A stretch of DNA of 64,000 nt from Myxococcus virescens (lineage in GTDB: Bacteria; Myxococcota; Myxococcia; Myxococcales; Myxococcaceae): positions 1 through 64,000 of the forward strand of contig NZ_FNAJ01000013.1 in assembly GCF_900101905.1 (NCBI RefSeq). The letters are read 5' to 3'. The notes beneath the pieces are model-generated. The model was not told the origin of the DNA and did no database searches. It saw nothing but the letters and a program-made list of their open reading frames with translations. The translations under genes and the position numbers were made by a program. Positions within the stretch are counted from its first letter, which is position 1. Each line of letters starts with the position of its first letter. Of this stretch, positions 63,839 to 64,000 are shown piece after piece.

Positions 63839-64000
63839 TCACGTTTGACGCTTGGGGACCACGAGGCCTTGGCTCAGGCGTTTGAGAACTCGCTTCTTCT
63901 GCCTTCGCTTATAGGCATCGTGAGAGTTCTCTCCCATCTCATTAATCCGAGCCGTCTCCTCGTCGACGATTTGGAACTCAACCAATGAAATAACGATCCT
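63839..64000 (-). CDS. C-terminal end of an unknown gene, cut by window edge
   Basis: A minus-strand frame enters from the right edge and stops at TGA 63841-63839, giving the last 53 residues of a protein. The sequence is charged and helical (DEETARINEMGENSHDAYK, then RRQKKRVLKRLSQG) with a strongly basic end. No domain can be assigned from this fragment. Confidence 0.5.
   Translation of the reverse strand, partial: RIVISLVEFQIVDEETARINEMGENSHDAYKRRQKKRVLKRLSQGLVVPKRQT

Noticed and set aside
1-64000. CRISPR arrays, insertion sequences, prophage or integrase genes
   Set aside because: I saw no regularly spaced direct repeats, transposase or integrase motifs, or terminal inverted repeats.

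Overview
The window is GC-rich (close to 70% by eye), densely packed DNA from a myxobacterium, most likely Myxococcus or a close relative (Myxococcaceae). The evidence is the gene style: an AgmC-like Gly-rich/Ig-repeat secreted protein paired with an OmpA/thrombospondin-3 protein, many lipoproteins, long antisense open frames typical of extreme GC3, and a type VI secretion locus whose order (VgrG-J-K-L-M-TagF-A-B-C-Hcp-E-F-G-ClpV) is, as far as I recall, the Myxococcus arrangement. I see no insertion sequence, prophage or CRISPR array.

Layout. (1) 1-4541, minus: an envelope pair, an OmpA/TSP3 protein followed by a very large secreted protein that runs off the left edge. (2) 4773-26380, plus: one uninterrupted type VI secretion locus with all 13 core components plus TagF and a distal lipoprotein, closed by a strong terminator at 26409-26452. 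(3) 26530-28898: an HPF/RaiA-type ribosome factor, a thioredoxin-like lipid-anchored or membrane-anchored redoxin and a GH16 glucanase lipoprotein. (4) 28991-32983, minus: a sulfate ABC importer (Sbp-CysT-CysW-CysA) preceded by what looks like a complete cysteine attenuator: a 24-codon leader with four consecutive Cys codons and a set of mutually exclusive hairpins. (5) 33210-42301, plus: two giant Hsp100-type AAA+ proteins. The first ends in an apparent release-factor-2-like region lacking the GGQ domain; the second carries four AAA+ modules in one chain. (6) 42347-47194, minus: Fe superoxide dismutase with a flavin reductase, then an IorB-IorA-dihaem lipoprotein oxidoreductase operon. (7) 47272-49926, minus: a ClpA/ClpC-type Hsp100 with an N-terminal zinc ribbon. 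(8) 50091-58285: two small unknown proteins, an MFS exporter, a GH6 cellulase lipoprotein, an amidase and RecQ. (9) 58292-64000: an exported pirin, tRNA-Leu(UAA), Ffh, a predicted seven-bladed propeller lipoprotein and the end of an unknown gene.

How it fits together. The T6SS genes form a self-contained machine: TssJLM membrane complex, TssKEFG-VgrG baseplate, TssBC sheath, Hcp tube, TssA cap/organiser and ClpV for sheath recycling. No PAAR, recognisable effector, immunity gene or PpkA/PppA/Fha regulators are present, so cargo and control must lie elsewhere or be cryptic. The most interesting non-T6SS signals are the cysteine attenuator before the sulfate importer and the two unusual Hsp100 proteins that are divergent from it.
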